This document shows positions 7,693 through 19,030 of a stretch of DNA of 64,000 nucleotides, one piece after another (position 1 is the stretch's first letter; every line of letters begins with the position of its first letter). The notes under the pieces are model-generated. The model saw only the letters and a program-made list of their open reading frames with translations, did not search any database and was not told where the DNA came from. Position numbers and translations under genes: made by a program. The stretch spans positions 1 to 64,000 of the forward strand of contig NZ_CALJHY010000008.1 of assembly GCF_937770335.1 (NCBI RefSeq). The letters run 5' to 3'. The stretch comes from an uncultured Glaciecola sp. (GTDB lineage: Bacteria; Pseudomonadota; Gammaproteobacteria; Enterobacterales; Alteromonadaceae).

Positions 7693-10438
7693 TTGCTCCT
7701 TTCAAAACTAGCAAATCGAGATTATCTAACAAGCGAACTTGAAAATGGTTTTCAGTACGCGTTGATAACTTGCCCTGATATAAAAAAAGCCTCTGTTTCG
7801 ATATCAGTTGAAATGGGTCACTTTAGTGATCCAGAGGATTGCCAAGGCTTGTCGCATCTAATGGAGCATATGTTGTTTGCTGGCAGCCAAAGCTACCCCG
7901 ATGGCAACTTCTTAAATCAGCTACTTAATAGGCACGGTGGTTTTGTTAATGCCTGGACCTCTTCAGAGTCTTGTAATTTCCATTTTGATTGTCCCTTAAG
8001 TGAGTTTTCACAAGCGTTAGATGTACTAGTAGATATGCTTGCACAACCGGCATTAACCATTCAGGGTATTTCGCAAGAAGTCGATGCTATAGAAGCTGAA
8101 TTTTCGATGAGGAAACAAGATGATGTGCGACGCCTTTACGACGTCCACAAACAAACTTGCAATACTAAACACCCTTTCAGTCGATTTAGTGTTGGCAACA
8201 AACAAATATTTAATCAGTTTACAAAAGAAGAATTACAACAGAAATTACGTAAACATCATCAGCACTATTTCGATGCTCCAAAAATGAAGGCTTGTTTTGT
8301 TCTTCCTACAGAGATGGCAAATGATGAACTGATCGCCTTCATCGAGTCAAAGCTAGTCACTTTTTACAAAAGTAATGTCACTAATACGCCAAAGAATTAT
8401 CCAGAGTTATATTTGCAGAGCCAAAAAGGATGCTTGATTGAGGTCAAGCCTTACAAATTCGCACAAAATTTGATGCTGACTTTTTGCCTTCCTAATGTTT
8501 CTCACTATTATCGAAGCAAGCCTATTCTATTGCTTACCCATTTGATCGAGGATGCCTCAGAAAACACCTTACAGCACTACTTAAAACGAATGGGATTTAT
8601 TCTCGATTTAACCGCTAGCGGCGGCATTGAAGGTGCAAATTTTCAAGACATTAATATTAACTTACGACTAACAGACTATGGTTTAGAATATATCGAAAGA
8701 ATCATGCAAATCATTATGCAATGGTTTAATTTTCTTAGAAGTAAAGGCATCGAAGAATGGCGGTTTGAAGAAAAAGCACAGCAATTGGCTTTGCAAGTTG
8801 AGTACACAACGCTTCTACCAGGTGTAGACGAAGCTATTCTTCTCGCCTCTAAACTGCACAAACTTACCTTGCCGCTGGCACTCGAATCTGATGTGGTTAT
8901 GGACACGTTTGACGATACCGTTTTTTACGACATTCCTTAGTTATTTCACTATCGAAAATTTGCGCGTTTTTTGTATCAATCCTTATGCGTTTTGTGACCA
9001 AAAAACAACTCAATATGAGGTTCCGTTTAGTATACGAAGCTTCAATTTCAATATCGAACAAAATAAATTATTTTCGCTGCAGCTGCCACCACAAAACCCT
9101 TACATGAGCGATAACTTTAAGTTAGTAAAAAAAGAAATAAAAGCAACCGAAATAAAAACCATTATGAGCTCGGATTTTTTACTGAAATTTTTGCAAAATC
9201 ATCAATTTAAAACGCCAAAAGGTGATTGTTACTTTTCTTTAGAAAACCCTAGCATGATAGGAAGTGCACGTAATGTTGCTATCAAAAGGCTGTGGATTGG
9301 TTGCTTGAACGAACAGTTAAGCGAAACATATAATGGGGCTGAAATGGCTGGGGTCCACTTTAAAGTTTACGGCCATCAAGGTGGCATGACACTGCACACT
9401 AGCGGTTTTTCTGATAGGCAGTTGTTGTTATGCCAAGAGATCCTCAGTTTTATACAATACCTCAATATAAAACCGGCAACATTCACCGGTGTAAAACAAA
9501 AGCTAATTTCTACATTAAAAAACACCTTGTTGAACAAGCCTATCAATCAACTATTTGCTGACATTAATATCTTAATGCAAGAAAATACATTTAGCCAAGA
9601 GTCCATATTGGCCGAAGTTGAAAAATTACAATTACCTGAGTTACATCAGCAAGCTATTACTTATTTTAAGACAATACATATTGAGGGTTTAGCCGTTGGT
9701 AACTGGACTTTGGCACAAATTAATTCCTTTCATGCCAAAGTAGTTGAATGCTTTAAGGATATGGATAAAGTATTAAAATCAAGTCGAAACATAGCTCAAA
9801 TAGCACGTAAAAAATTATGCATACGACATAATCAGACACACCAAGAACATGCGATTGTTGTATATTTTCAATCTCTATCTAGTAACAATGCGAACCGCGG
9901 GCTATACATTGCTATTGAAAAACTTCTATCGCCTATATTTTTTGATGAGTTAAGAAATAAACGAAACTTAGGTTACCTAGTGGGCTGTGGGTACTATCCG
10001 ATTAATAGGCATCCAGGCTTGGCTGTTTATATTCAATCGCCTTCGCATTCTAGCGATGATTTATATGTTGCAATGACTGAGGTAATTAAAGAGTTTGTGC
10101 AAAACATTGCTAAATTCGAGCCTATTTTTGATAATTTCAAACAATCATTAAAAAAACAATTTAGAACATTTGATGCAACTACAAATCAACTGGCTCAGCG
10201 TCTTTGGATGAATTTTGATGAACTAAATGAATCGACTGACAGTAACCAGATAGCTGACGCTATCAATGTGTTGACATTTGACTCATTTAGACAAGGTTGC
10301 GAGCAGTTGACTGCCGTAAACAGTAATGGGACCGCGATATTTATTACCAAACCCAAATCAGAGTTTAATGAAAGCTTTGTTGGCTTCGAATTCATTGATG
10401 ATCCGAGCGCATTTAAGCAGTTTGTAACGTACCAATAA
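7693..10438 (+). pseudogene. Insulinase-type M16 zinc metallopeptidase (pitrilysin-like), interrupted by one frameshift
   Basis: Two open segments, 7693-8940 and 8891-10438, together encode one protein of about 910 residues, the normal length of the insulysin/pitrilysin family. The start is TTG at 7693, with AAGGA 6 bases before it. The inverted zinc motif HLMEH is at residues 55-59, with a downstream Glu in the EAEFSMR segment near 135. The first half ends in TAG at 8938, but the other frame continues without a gap as LSYFTIENLRVF, the usual linker after the second M16 domain. Removing one base in about 8917-8936, for example from the run of six T (GTTTTTTACG), restores the frame. This can be a sequence error or a true mutation. 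There is no signal peptide. Confidence 0.85.
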
Positions 10439-10644
10439 AGTGGTTCTAAAAACCAGGGAACATTTCAATTAACGCTTGCTAAAATGGCATAAATCGGTTA
10501 TTTTTCAATCGCGTATTATAAATTTTGTGCGTAATTTAAGCGAACAGTATCTAACAGTTAATAATGCCTTGAGAGAGCGAGGTTTTTTCGTCATCCTTAG
10601 ACAATTTGAAATAATAATAATAATAAAATCAGGTGGTAAAATTT

Positions 10645-13600
10645 GTGACTCTTGCCTTTCCCCAGAAATGGCTCATTCTAATCATGTTTATAAGCATGCA
10701 TTTTTTGTTTTCTGCAACTGCAAGCGCTTCGACCACCCTAAATTTTGAGCACCTCTCAGCTCAAAACGGTTTTTCTCAAAGCCAAGTCATTCAAACTATC
10801 GAAGATAAATACGGATTCATTTGGATTGTCAGCAGTGACGGTTTAAGCAAGTACGATGGTTTTCAAAATCGATTATTTAGCGCTGATGTTTCAGTGCCGG
10901 GTTCAATTCCTAGTAATTCGGTAAGCGGAATCATAATAGATGATCAACACAATCTGTGGATCGCAACAGACCAAGGCTTAGGCAAGTATCACTACGAAAC
11001 GGACAGCTTCTCAACGATCAATAGTGAAAATAGTATCATCAAAGCAAATGAGATCAGCTCCATTGCGAGTGCATCAGGAAAAGAAATCTATTTTACCGTG
11101 CAAAACTCTCTCTACCGCTTGAATGCTGAAAGCCAAAAAGTAACACAGGTGATTAGTCAGTCACCCTTCCCTCAAAATATAACCTACATTAAAGATGAAA
11201 ATTCTAGAATATGGATGAGTTCTGCATATTCTGGCATTTTTATCTTCGACAAGATTTCGGGGCAACTATTTGATCTTACCCTTCAAAACCCATGGAACTT
11301 TACGCTTCCAAACGTAAAAATTAACAAAATTGAAGTGGTTGGAAACAAGTATTGGATTGCAACAAATAAAGGTTTGATAACTCTCGACTCAAGCACCAAC
11401 AGACAAGAAAACCTATCACGGGAAGTTAATTTAGATTTACCATCCGATGTAATCAATGACCTTAATTTTGATGGCGAAAGTCTATGGGTTGCGACTAATA
11501 GAGGTTTGGCTATTACCGATAGAAATTCGAATATGCAAACCGTCATAAACCACAACAACGCATTCTCAAGTGGTTTGCAAGACAGTAACATAACTAATAT
11601 ATTTATTTCGAAAATGGGCACTGCTTGGATTGGTACAGCTAGCGCAGGACTGCATAATTTTCATCCTGCTTCTAGCCCGTTAAAGCTTTTTAAACCAGTA
11701 GATGGCGACAACAAAAGCTTATCAGGCCGCCAAGTTATCGGATTCGCAAAGGATAATGAGCAAAGTATTTGGGTAGCAACTCGCCTTGATGGTCTAAATA
11801 AATTTAACCAGAAACAAGGCTACTACTCGCAGATTCCACTGAATATTTCAGCAATGATAAACGACATCAAAATCGATGCTGATAACAAAATCTGGTTAGC
11901 CACCAGCGAAGGCATTTATAGTTATAGAATTAATGGCGAAAGTATAGAATTCGAAAATCAGATCCATGCGACTAAGTCTTTTGCGGCTGTGGAGATATTT
12001 AATAATAAACTTTGGGTTTGGCATCCAGAGAAAGGATTATCGACATTTAATCTCAAAACTTATGAAGAAACTTTTGTTAGCTTACCCAGTGATATTTCGG
12101 TAGCAAAGCCTGTATTCACTGATGACAGAAACAAAGTCTGGTTACAAACAAATGTAGGCGTACTGATCAGTGATAACGGCAGTAGTCAATTTAGCCGCCC
12201 TTCTGGCTTAGAAGAATTTGGTAAGTTAAATATTATTCAGGTTTACAGCCACCAAGATGCCTATTGGGTTGTTACTGAAAACCAGGGTATTTTTAAACTG
12301 GATAAAGTTAGCTTAACACTACTAAAACAGCTCAAAGGTTTGAACGATAATGCGACTTCTGATATTCGCTCTGCGATTGGAGTTGAAAACAGTATTTGGT
12401 ATGGCAGTAGACAAGGTATTTATACGCTAGACCTAGACTCTTCGAATATCGTTAAGAGACGCTCCAAAAGCGCATTAAATTTTAATGAATTAGGCCGTGG
12501 TGCGATTATAGCAACAGTAGATGGCAACCTAATGATTGGTGGTTCAATTGGTATTCATTATCTTAAAACCAAACAGCAAAACATCAATAAGTATGACCTG
12601 CCCGTCAAACCTCAGTTTATAAGCTTTACGGCTCCAAATAAAAACATTGATGAGGCCACATTAACGATACCTGCATTTATGATGAATTCGTTTACTATGG
12701 CTCACTCTGAAAGCCGTATTAATATTGAGTTTGGTGTTATCAACAGCATTAATTCAAATGCAACTGAGTATCGCTACATTCTTGTTGGTCTAGATAAAGA
12801 TTGGACTTATACAACAACTAATCGTTTAGCCTCATACAGCTATTTGTCATTTGGTGACTATATATTCAAAGTACAAGCACGCATCAATGGTGGCGAATGG
12901 TCTCAGCCAAATGAACTCAGTATTTCGGTAGAAAAACCGTTTTGGCTAAATACACGTGCACTAATTTTTTACGCTTTCTTTATTATTTTCTTAGGCGTTT
13001 ATCAAGTTAATAAAATGAAATCCCGTAAGAATCGCGACCAAACCTTAACAGAAGATGTTGAACGTTTAACTCTGACCCTGTCTTCGAGTGGCGATGAATT
13101 ATGGGATTGGGATGTATCTAGTGGTCAAATTTATCGAGCAAATACTTGGAATACGATTGATTTCCCTCAAGACAGTATGCGCAGTCATACTACTTATGAA
13201 AACAATGTGCACGAGAATGACGTTGAGCGTTTAAAACAATCTCTTGATGACCATTTAGACGGGAAAACACAATTCTTCGAACTCGCCTACCGCGTAAAAA
13301 CCTTTGCTGGTGATTGGGTCTGGGTATTAGATCGAGGTAAGGTTGTAAAGCGCGATTCTCATCATAAAGCGCAACGTATGACTGGTACGCTGAAAAACAT
13401 TAATCATCTGAAGCAAGCTGAAGAACAACTTAATTTATTTAAGAGTAGTTTTGAAAACATTACAGAAGGTGTTTTCATTGCTGATCAAGAGTTTAAATTT
13501 ATGTCGGTCAACAGTGCTTACTGTAATTTCACCGGCGATACCGTTGAGAAAGCTTTAGTCAGTAAATTGTCTTTTAGTCAATACCCTGAAGCTTTTACAG

Positions 13601-15138
13601 AAGAAGTTAAAAAGACGCTTAAGCATAAAGGCAATTGGTCTGGTGAAGTTGATGCTGTTCGCATCAATGGCGAAAAGTATCAGTTGGAAATGACGATTGA
13701 CGCGATTCGCAATGAAGACAATCATATTAGCCATTATGTCGGAGTGTTCTCTGATATCAGTTCACGTAAAAAGACTGAAAAAGAATTATTGAAGTTAGCT
13801 AATACAGACCCGTTAACTAACTTACCTAATAGGTCATTCTTCCAAGCAAGTCATGAAAATTTAGTGCGCCGCGAAACACCGCATGCCCTTATTTGTCTGG
13901 ATATGGATAATTTCAAACGAATTAATGATTCTCTTGGACATCAAACTGGCGACTTATTAATTAAACAAATTGCGCGTCGCTTGCAAAAAATTACAACGTC
14001 TAGCTCTACGACTTATCGCTTAGGTGGCGATGAATTCAGTATGTTGGTTGAAGCAACGGCAACTGTTCATCGCATTTCTCATATTGCCCAAGACATACTT
14101 GATACTCTTTCACGTCCATTTTACATCGCCAAACAGGAGTTTGTGCTAGGTGTCAGTATCGGTATTGCAACTTATCCTGAAGATGGACCTAATCATCAAG
14201 AATTGCTGAAAAATGCCGACACTGCTATGTATTTTGCTAAAAACAATGGCGGTAGTAATTATCAGTTCTTCAGTGGCGAAATGAATAAAAATGCAGTTCG
14301 CCAACTGCAGATTGAAAATTTAATTCGATTTGGTATAAAAGAAGACTTGTTCAGCGTCTTTTATCAGCCAAAAGTCGATATTGCTTCAGGTCGCATGGTA
14401 AGCATGGAAGCATTAGTCCGATTTGAGCATCCTCAAAAAGGCATAGTCAGCCCTGGGCAATTTATTCCATTAGCGGAACAAACAGGCCAAATTCTAGAAA
14501 TTGGTGAGCAAGTATTAAGGAAAGCCTGTATCGATACCAAGCGTTGGGTCGATGCAGGATTATTTACTGGCCGAGTTGCCGTCAATATATCAGCTAAACA
14601 ATTTGAATTACCGGACCTTGACGATAGAATAGAGCGCATATTGAAGCAGGTAGGCTTGAGTCCACTGCACTTGGAGTGCGAGATAACGGAGGGCACGTTG
14701 ATGGAGAATCCGGAACAGGCCCTTAAAATGATGCAGCGTTTGCGTGAGCGTGGTATTCACTTAGCTTTAGATGACTTTGGTACTGGATATTCTTCACTAG
14801 CTTATCTAAAGAAGTTTCCGCTTCACACGCTAAAAATAGACAAAGCTTTTATTGATGATATTGCGACAAGCTCAGTTGACAAACACATGACCGAATCAAT
14901 CATTAACATTGCACATAACCTTGGCTTGAAAGTTGTAGCAGAAGGCGTTGAACATGAGAATCAGTTAGAAATATTGAAGCGCTACGACTGTGAAATGCTG
15001 CAGGGATACCTGTTCAGTAAACCAGTTAGTGCAGCTAAATTTGAGCAGTTATTAGTTGAAGGCATAAATATGAAGAACTTGTTAGAATCAAGAAAGCCGA
15101 GCCCAATACGTCCAGGTGTTAGAATTGCCAAACGCTAG
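10645..15138 (+). CDS. Giant sensor: beta-propeller, Y_Y_Y, PAS, GGDEF and EAL domains
   Basis: A 1497-residue membrane sensor for cyclic di-GMP turnover. I chose the GTG at 10645, with AGGTGG 8 bases upstream; a GTG at 10633 is possible. A signal peptide (about 1-28) leads to a periplasmic region with many two-component-regulator propeller repeats of the form IWIASDQGL (about 40-680). A Y_Y_Y domain follows (about 690-770), then one membrane helix (about 772-790), two PAS/PAC segments (about 805-920 and 930-1045), GGDEF (motif intact at about 1127-1131) and EAL (EAL at about 1255-1257, plus DDFGTGYSSL). Both active-site signatures look complete, so it could be bifunctional. The ligand is unknown; in related proteins such propellers sense polysaccharides or other surface signals. 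Confidence 0.93.
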   Translation: MTLAFPQKWLILIMFISMHFLFSATASASTTLNFEHLSAQNGFSQSQVIQTIEDKYGFIWIVSSDGLSKYDGFQNRLFSADVSVPGSIPSNSVSGIIIDDQHNLWIATDQGLGKYHYETDSFSTINSENSIIKANEISSIASASGKEIYFTVQNSLYRLNAESQKVTQVISQSPFPQNITYIKDENSRIWMSSAYSGIFIFDKISGQLFDLTLQNPWNFTLPNVKINKIEVVGNKYWIATNKGLITLDSSTNRQENLSREVNLDLPSDVINDLNFDGESLWVATNRGLAITDRNSNMQTVINHNNAFSSGLQDSNITNIFISKMGTAWIGTASAGLHNFHPASSPLKLFKPVDGDNKSLSGRQVIGFAKDNEQSIWVATRLDGLNKFNQKQGYYSQIPLNISAMINDIKIDADNKIWLATSEGIYSYRINGESIEFENQIHATKSFAAVEIFNNKLWVWHPEKGLSTFNLKTYEETFVSLPSDISVAKPVFTDDRNKVWLQTNVGVLISDNGSSQFSRPSGLEEFGKLNIIQVYSHQDAYWVVTENQGIFKLDKVSLTLLKQLKGLNDNATSDIRSAIGVENSIWYGSRQGIYTLDLDSSNIVKRRSKSALNFNELGRGAIIATVDGNLMIGGSIGIHYLKTKQQNINKYDLPVKPQFISFTAPNKNIDEATLTIPAFMMNSFTMAHSESRINIEFGVINSINSNATEYRYILVGLDKDWTYTTTNRLASYSYLSFGDYIFKVQARINGGEWSQPNELSISVEKPFWLNTRALIFYAFFIIFLGVYQVNKMKSRKNRDQTLTEDVERLTLTLSSSGDELWDWDVSSGQIYRANTWNTIDFPQDSMRSHTTYENNVHENDVERLKQSLDDHLDGKTQFFELAYRVKTFAGDWVWVLDRGKVVKRDSHHKAQRMTGTLKNINHLKQAEEQLNLFKSSFENITEGVFIADQEFKFMSVNSAYCNFTGDTVEKALVSKLSFSQYPEAFTEEVKKTLKHKGNWSGEVDAVRINGEKYQLEMTIDAIRNEDNHISHYVGVFSDISSRKKTEKELLKLANTDPLTNLPNRSFFQASHENLVRRETPHALICLDMDNFKRINDSLGHQTGDLLIKQIARRLQKITTSSSTTYRLGGDEFSMLVEATATVHRISHIAQDILDTLSRPFYIAKQEFVLGVSIGIATYPEDGPNHQELLKNADTAMYFAKNNGGSNYQFFSGEMNKNAVRQLQIENLIRFGIKEDLFSVFYQPKVDIASGRMVSMEALVRFEHPQKGIVSPGQFIPLAEQTGQILEIGEQVLRKACIDTKRWVDAGLFTGRVAVNISAKQFELPDLDDRIERILKQVGLSPLHLECEITEGTLMENPEQALKMMQRLRERGIHLALDDFGTGYSSLAYLKKFPLHTLKIDKAFIDDIATSSVDKHMTESIINIAHNLGLKVVAEGVEHENQLEILKRYDCEMLQGYLFSKPVSAAKFEQLLVEGINMKNLLESRKPSPIRPGVRIAKR

Positions 15139-15158
15139 CGCGACTTTATAACAACTAG

Positions 15159-15365
15159 TTAAGTGCGTAAATAGCAGCTATCAAAGCCGGTTGTTTTGCG
15201 AAGTTGTACGGTTTTAGAAATCATAAACATCGGTAGTAACATCGGCCCCATTATCATCCCACCTATTAGCCAGCGTTTTTTACCCATGGCATTTTTAACA
15301 GCTTCAACATAATAGTAAATACTACTAGCGAGGAAGCTTATCACTATCATTGAACCCATCAACAT
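15159..15365 (-). CDS. Small membrane protein, function unknown
   Basis: A 68-residue protein with two hydrophobic segments, about residues 2-20 (MIVISFLASSIYYYVEAV) and 31-51 (WLIGGMIMGPMLLPMFMI), joined by a short basic loop containing GKKRW. A strong ribosome-binding site, AAGGAGG, lies 7 bases before the ATG, which argues for a real gene in spite of its size. It converges with the sensor gene and is separated from fadJ by the fadJ terminator. I do not recognise the family. Confidence 0.7.
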   Translation of the reverse strand: MLMGSMIVISFLASSIYYYVEAVKNAMGKKRWLIGGMIMGPMLLPMFMISKTVQLRKTTGFDSCYLRT

Positions 15366-15517
15366 GATGTTGCCTCCTTAAATAATCGTTTGTACTAAGC
15401 ACAGTTTGACTATCTATGCGCAACGACTGGTTCGCTTTTAAACAAGCGCCAAATCGAGAATAAATTATATCAAACTGCTGTGTAAATAAGCGACAGATTT
15501 GCTATATGATATAAAAA

Positions 15518-15541
15518 AACCGAGCAAAGGCTCGGTTTTTA
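15518..15541 (-). terminator. Rho-independent terminator of fadIJ
   Basis: Inverted repeat ACCGAGC / GCTCGGT with an AAAG loop, followed on the minus strand by seven T. It lies about 20 bases after the fadJ stop. Confidence 0.88.
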
Positions 15542-15559
15542 CATTTTAATAACAAAGAC

Positions 15560-17668
15560 TTAATAAAAAGTTTCACCCTTTTCACGCATAGTTAACAACA
15601 GCTCAGCTGGCTGGTACTTATCTGAGTAAGTTGAAGCATAATGTTCTAGGCGACTAACCACATGCGCAAGACCTAAAGTGTCCATATAACGGAAAGGCCC
15701 ACCCAAAAATGGGGGGAAACCAATACCAAAAATAGCACCAATATCGCCATCACGGGGATTTCTAATAACTTCCTCTTGCAGACACAGTGCAGCTTCATTC
15801 AGCATCATCAGAACGCAGCGTTCTACCACTGTATCGTCTGAGAATTTTTTCTCTGGTTTGACACCCAGCAATTCATAAACTGAATCATCAATATCTTTAC
15901 CCGGCTTCTTCGCTTTATAATCGTAAAAACCAGATTTATTTTTCTTACCTTTACGATCATTTTCTAATAACTTATCAAAAGCTTCAGGCGCATTAAAACG
16001 CTCACCAAACTGTCCCTTCAAAATTGGGATAATCTTGGTACCTACATCGATCCCTACTTCGTCGAGTAGTTTAAATGCACCAACAGGGAAACCAAACTTA
16101 GTCAACGCACGGTCAATTGAATCAAGTGGTTGGCCTTCTACAGCCATAAAGCCAGCTTCACTCATATAAGGAGCTAAAATTCGATTAACATAAAAGCCGG
16201 CACCGTCTTTAACAACAATAGGTGTTTTACCTTGACGCTTGGCAAATTCAACCGTGGTCGAGATGGTTTGATCCGATGTCAGTGCGTGCGGAATCACCTC
16301 AACCAATGGCATTTTATCTACTGGTGAAAAATAGTGTAAACCCACTACGTTTTCTGGACGTTTCGCTTGGGCAGCAATTTCAGCAATAGGAATAGAGGAT
16401 GTATTAGACGCAAAAACCGTAGTTTCATTGCAGTGCTCTTCGACATCAGCAACCATCTTTTGCTTCAACTTAACATCTTCAAACACCGCTTCGATTACCA
16501 TGTCGTTATTTTTGTAACCGCTGTAATCCAAACAACCGCTCAATAAAGAAAGTTCTTTTTGCATCTCTGTTTTTAACATAAAACGCTTTTTTACTTTCTT
16601 ATTCAGAATGTCATAGCTGTAGCGTATCGCACCCGCAATGCCATCAGTGCTTATGTCTTTGATACGCGCCGGCACTTTTGCCTTGGTGGCGGTAACGAAA
16701 GCAATACCACCGCCCATCAACCCACCACCTAGCACTCCCACTTTTTTTACTTTAATTGGCACAACGCCTGCAACGCCTGACTCTTTTTTCATGTCGGTTG
16801 TTGCAAAGAAAATTTCACGCAGTTGCTTTGATTCTGGCGTCATAACTAACTGACCAAACAAACGGGCTTCCGCTGCGTAACCCTTTCTTGAATCATTTGT
16901 GCCCGCTTCTATACAATCAATAATATACATAGGCGCAGGATAATTACCCAAGGTCTTTGCTAAGGTCTGTTCACGGGCTTTTTTAAACAATATGTTACGA
17001 CCAAACGAGGTGTTCTCCAGCACTTTTGCCGTCAGATCTTTTTTCAACACACGTTTGATTATTTTCTTGTTAGCCATTTCTATAGCAACATCAAGTAATA
17101 TTGTTTGCGGCACCATGTCGTCAACAATGCCATACTTTTTAGCTTGTTTTGCGCGCACGGCCACGCCAGTCAACATCATCTTCATCGCTTGTTGAATTCC
17201 GATAAGTGCGGGTAAACGCTGGGTTCCCCCACTACCAGGTAACAAACCAAGCTGCACTTCAGGTAAACCCAATTGTGTTTTAGGACTATCGGAGCAAACA
17301 CGATAATGGCAAGCTAGCGCTAATTCTAATCCTCCCCCTAAAGCGGGACCATGGATGGCGGCAACAAATGTTTTCGTCATACCTTGGATGCGATCAAATA
17401 ACTTCTGACCTGCTGTCGATAACTCTTCCGCTTCATCTGCGTCACTGCAGGCTGCAAGCATGCTTACATCAGCCCCAGCTACGAATGAATCTTTTTTTCC
17501 ACTTGCTACAACGACACCGCGTATTTCGCTGTCATTCTCAATTTCATCCAGTATTGCGGTAACTTCATCACCAAAGTCCGCTTTTAGCGTATTCATGCTG
17601 TCACCAGGTACGTCCATCGTTAATATGGCAATACCGTCTTCTCTTTTGGTTAAGGTAAATGCACCCAT
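15560..17668 (-). CDS. fadJ: Fatty acid oxidation complex alpha subunit FadJ
   Basis: FadJ carries the enoyl-CoA hydratase and L-3-hydroxyacyl-CoA dehydrogenase steps of beta-oxidation and pairs with FadI. I start it at the ATG at 17668 ([20 protein letters not shown]), which overlaps the fadI stop by one base; 702 residues against 714 in E. coli FadJ. The N-terminal crotonase domain (about 1-190) has the oxyanion-hole segment AAIHGPALGGGLELALACH near 97-115. The NAD-binding domain starts at GVLGGGLMGGGIAF (about 312-325), and the dehydrogenase C-terminal part contains GLHYFSPVDKMPLVEV. The pairing with FadI rather than FadA, and the alpha-beta order, fit the FadIJ type. Confidence 0.95.
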   Translation of the reverse strand: MGAFTLTKREDGIAILTMDVPGDSMNTLKADFGDEVTAILDEIENDSEIRGVVVASGKKDSFVAGADVSMLAACSDADEAEELSTAGQKLFDRIQGMTKTFVAAIHGPALGGGLELALACHYRVCSDSPKTQLGLPEVQLGLLPGSGGTQRLPALIGIQQAMKMMLTGVAVRAKQAKKYGIVDDMVPQTILLDVAIEMANKKIIKRVLKKDLTAKVLENTSFGRNILFKKAREQTLAKTLGNYPAPMYIIDCIEAGTNDSRKGYAAEARLFGQLVMTPESKQLREIFFATTDMKKESGVAGVVPIKVKKVGVLGGGLMGGGIAFVTATKAKVPARIKDISTDGIAGAIRYSYDILNKKVKKRFMLKTEMQKELSLLSGCLDYSGYKNNDMVIEAVFEDVKLKQKMVADVEEHCNETTVFASNTSSIPIAEIAAQAKRPENVVGLHYFSPVDKMPLVEVIPHALTSDQTISTTVEFAKRQGKTPIVVKDGAGFYVNRILAPYMSEAGFMAVEGQPLDSIDRALTKFGFPVGAFKLLDEVGIDVGTKIIPILKGQFGERFNAPEAFDKLLENDRKGKKNKSGFYDYKAKKPGKDIDDSVYELLGVKPEKKFSDDTVVERCVLMMLNEAALCLQEEVIRNPRDGDIGAIFGIGFPPFLGGPFRYMDTLGLAHVVSRLEHYASTYSDKYQPAELLLTMREKGETFY

Positions 17669-18978
17669 TATTCTGTCTCCACTATCATTGCAGCACCTAA
17701 ACCACCTGCAGCACATGCCGTTAATAAACCGGTGCCACCGCCGCGACGGTTAAGCTCGTTCAACATTTGTGTAATCATTCTTGTACCGGTAGCGGCAAAT
17801 GGATGTCCGTAAGCTAACGAGCTCCCCATGACATTAAATTTATCCATATCAATTTCGCCAATAGCTTTATCTCTGCCCAGTTTCTCTTGGGCAAACGTAT
17901 CACTTCCAAACATTTTTATATTCGACAGCGTTTGTGCAGCAAAGGCTTCGTGCATTTCAATCAAAGTTAAGTCGTTTAATGTCATGCCTGCGCGTTCCAG
18001 TGCTATGGGTGACGCATATGAAGGGCCCATTAGCATGTCATCCCATACATCAATAGCGGCGAATGCATAACTCTTTAAATAGCCTAGCGGTTTATAACCC
18101 AATGCTTTTGCTTTGCTTTCCGTCATCATAATAATTGCTGAAGCACCATCGGTAAGGGGCGTAGCATTAGCAGCCGTAACAGTACCGTGCTTTTTGTCAA
18201 ACACTGGGCGAAGTTTTGCGTAGCTTTCTAACTTTGAATCAAAGCGGACGTTATTGTCCCTTGAAAACGCCTTTTTATAAGGTTCAGGATAGGCAGTCAT
18301 GACTTCACTATCCAAATTACCAGCATCCCAATTTTGGGCCGCAAGGCTATGTGATCTATGGGCTAACGCATCTTGAGCAACCCGACTGATGCCGTGTTTT
18401 TTCGCCATTTGCTCCGCTGTTTGGCCCATTGACAAACCAGTTGAATATTCAGCAACAGCGGGCGGTACAGGTAATAAATCTTTTAAACCTAATTTTTTAA
18501 GCACTGAGAGTTTTTGACCGAGCGTTTTTGTTTTTTGTAAATCAGTCAGAGCTCGTGCTAATTTTTTAGAAACACCAATTGGAGATACCGAAGTGGAATC
18601 AGCACCACCAGCGATACCCACATCGATGTTACCAACAATCATAGACTCAGCAATATTCACTGTAGACTGAAAACTAGTAGCACAAGCTCGTGACACGCTG
18701 TAGGCATCAGTTCGCACATTCATGCCGGTTCCAAGAACAATCTCGCGAGCAATGTTCGGCGCTTCTGGCATTTGCACAACTTGTCCAAAGACCAATTGTT
18801 GAATAATTAAAGGATCGATATTGTGCTTTAGCATTAACTCATTGACCACCATTTTACCTAAATCGACAGCGGGAACACCGTGAAAATCGGTTGCCATTTT
18901 AGCAAATGGAGTGCGCAGTCCAGCAACGATGGCAATTCGATCGCCCTGCGGGGTTTTTAAAACTTGTTTCTGTGACAT
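17668..18978 (-). CDS. fadI: 3-ketoacyl-CoA thiolase FadI
   Basis: FadI cleaves 3-ketoacyl-CoA to acetyl-CoA and a shortened acyl-CoA, the last step of the beta-oxidation cycle. The product has 436 residues, the same as E. coli FadI. The acyl-accepting Cys is C99 in [10 protein letters not shown]; the other thiolase signatures are [10 protein letters not shown], the [10 protein letters not shown] motif and a second Cys in [11 protein letters not shown] near the C terminus. It is the first gene of a two-gene operon with fadJ. A FadR-like operator 53-69 bases upstream suggests repression in the absence of long-chain acyl-CoA. Confidence 0.96.
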   Translation of the reverse strand: MSQKQVLKTPQGDRIAIVAGLRTPFAKMATDFHGVPAVDLGKMVVNELMLKHNIDPLIIQQLVFGQVVQMPEAPNIAREIVLGTGMNVRTDAYSVSRACATSFQSTVNIAESMIVGNIDVGIAGGADSTSVSPIGVSKKLARALTDLQKTKTLGQKLSVLKKLGLKDLLPVPPAVAEYSTGLSMGQTAEQMAKKHGISRVAQDALAHRSHSLAAQNWDAGNLDSEVMTAYPEPYKKAFSRDNNVRFDSKLESYAKLRPVFDKKHGTVTAANATPLTDGASAIIMMTESKAKALGYKPLGYLKSYAFAAIDVWDDMLMGPSYASPIALERAGMTLNDLTLIEMHEAFAAQTLSNIKMFGSDTFAQEKLGRDKAIGEIDMDKFNVMGSSLAYGHPFAATGTRMITQMLNELNRRGGGTGLLTACAAGGLGAAMIVETE

Positions 18979-19030
18979 AGATTATCCTGTGGCTATCAAT
19001 GAGTTATTGCGAGCAGAAGCATGATAACAC

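Noticed and set aside
10476-10748. Open frame of 90 codons before the giant sensor
   Set aside because: It overlaps the sensor's signal peptide in another frame, has no ribosome-binding site and no protein-like composition. An (ATA)n run at 10610-10627 lies in it.
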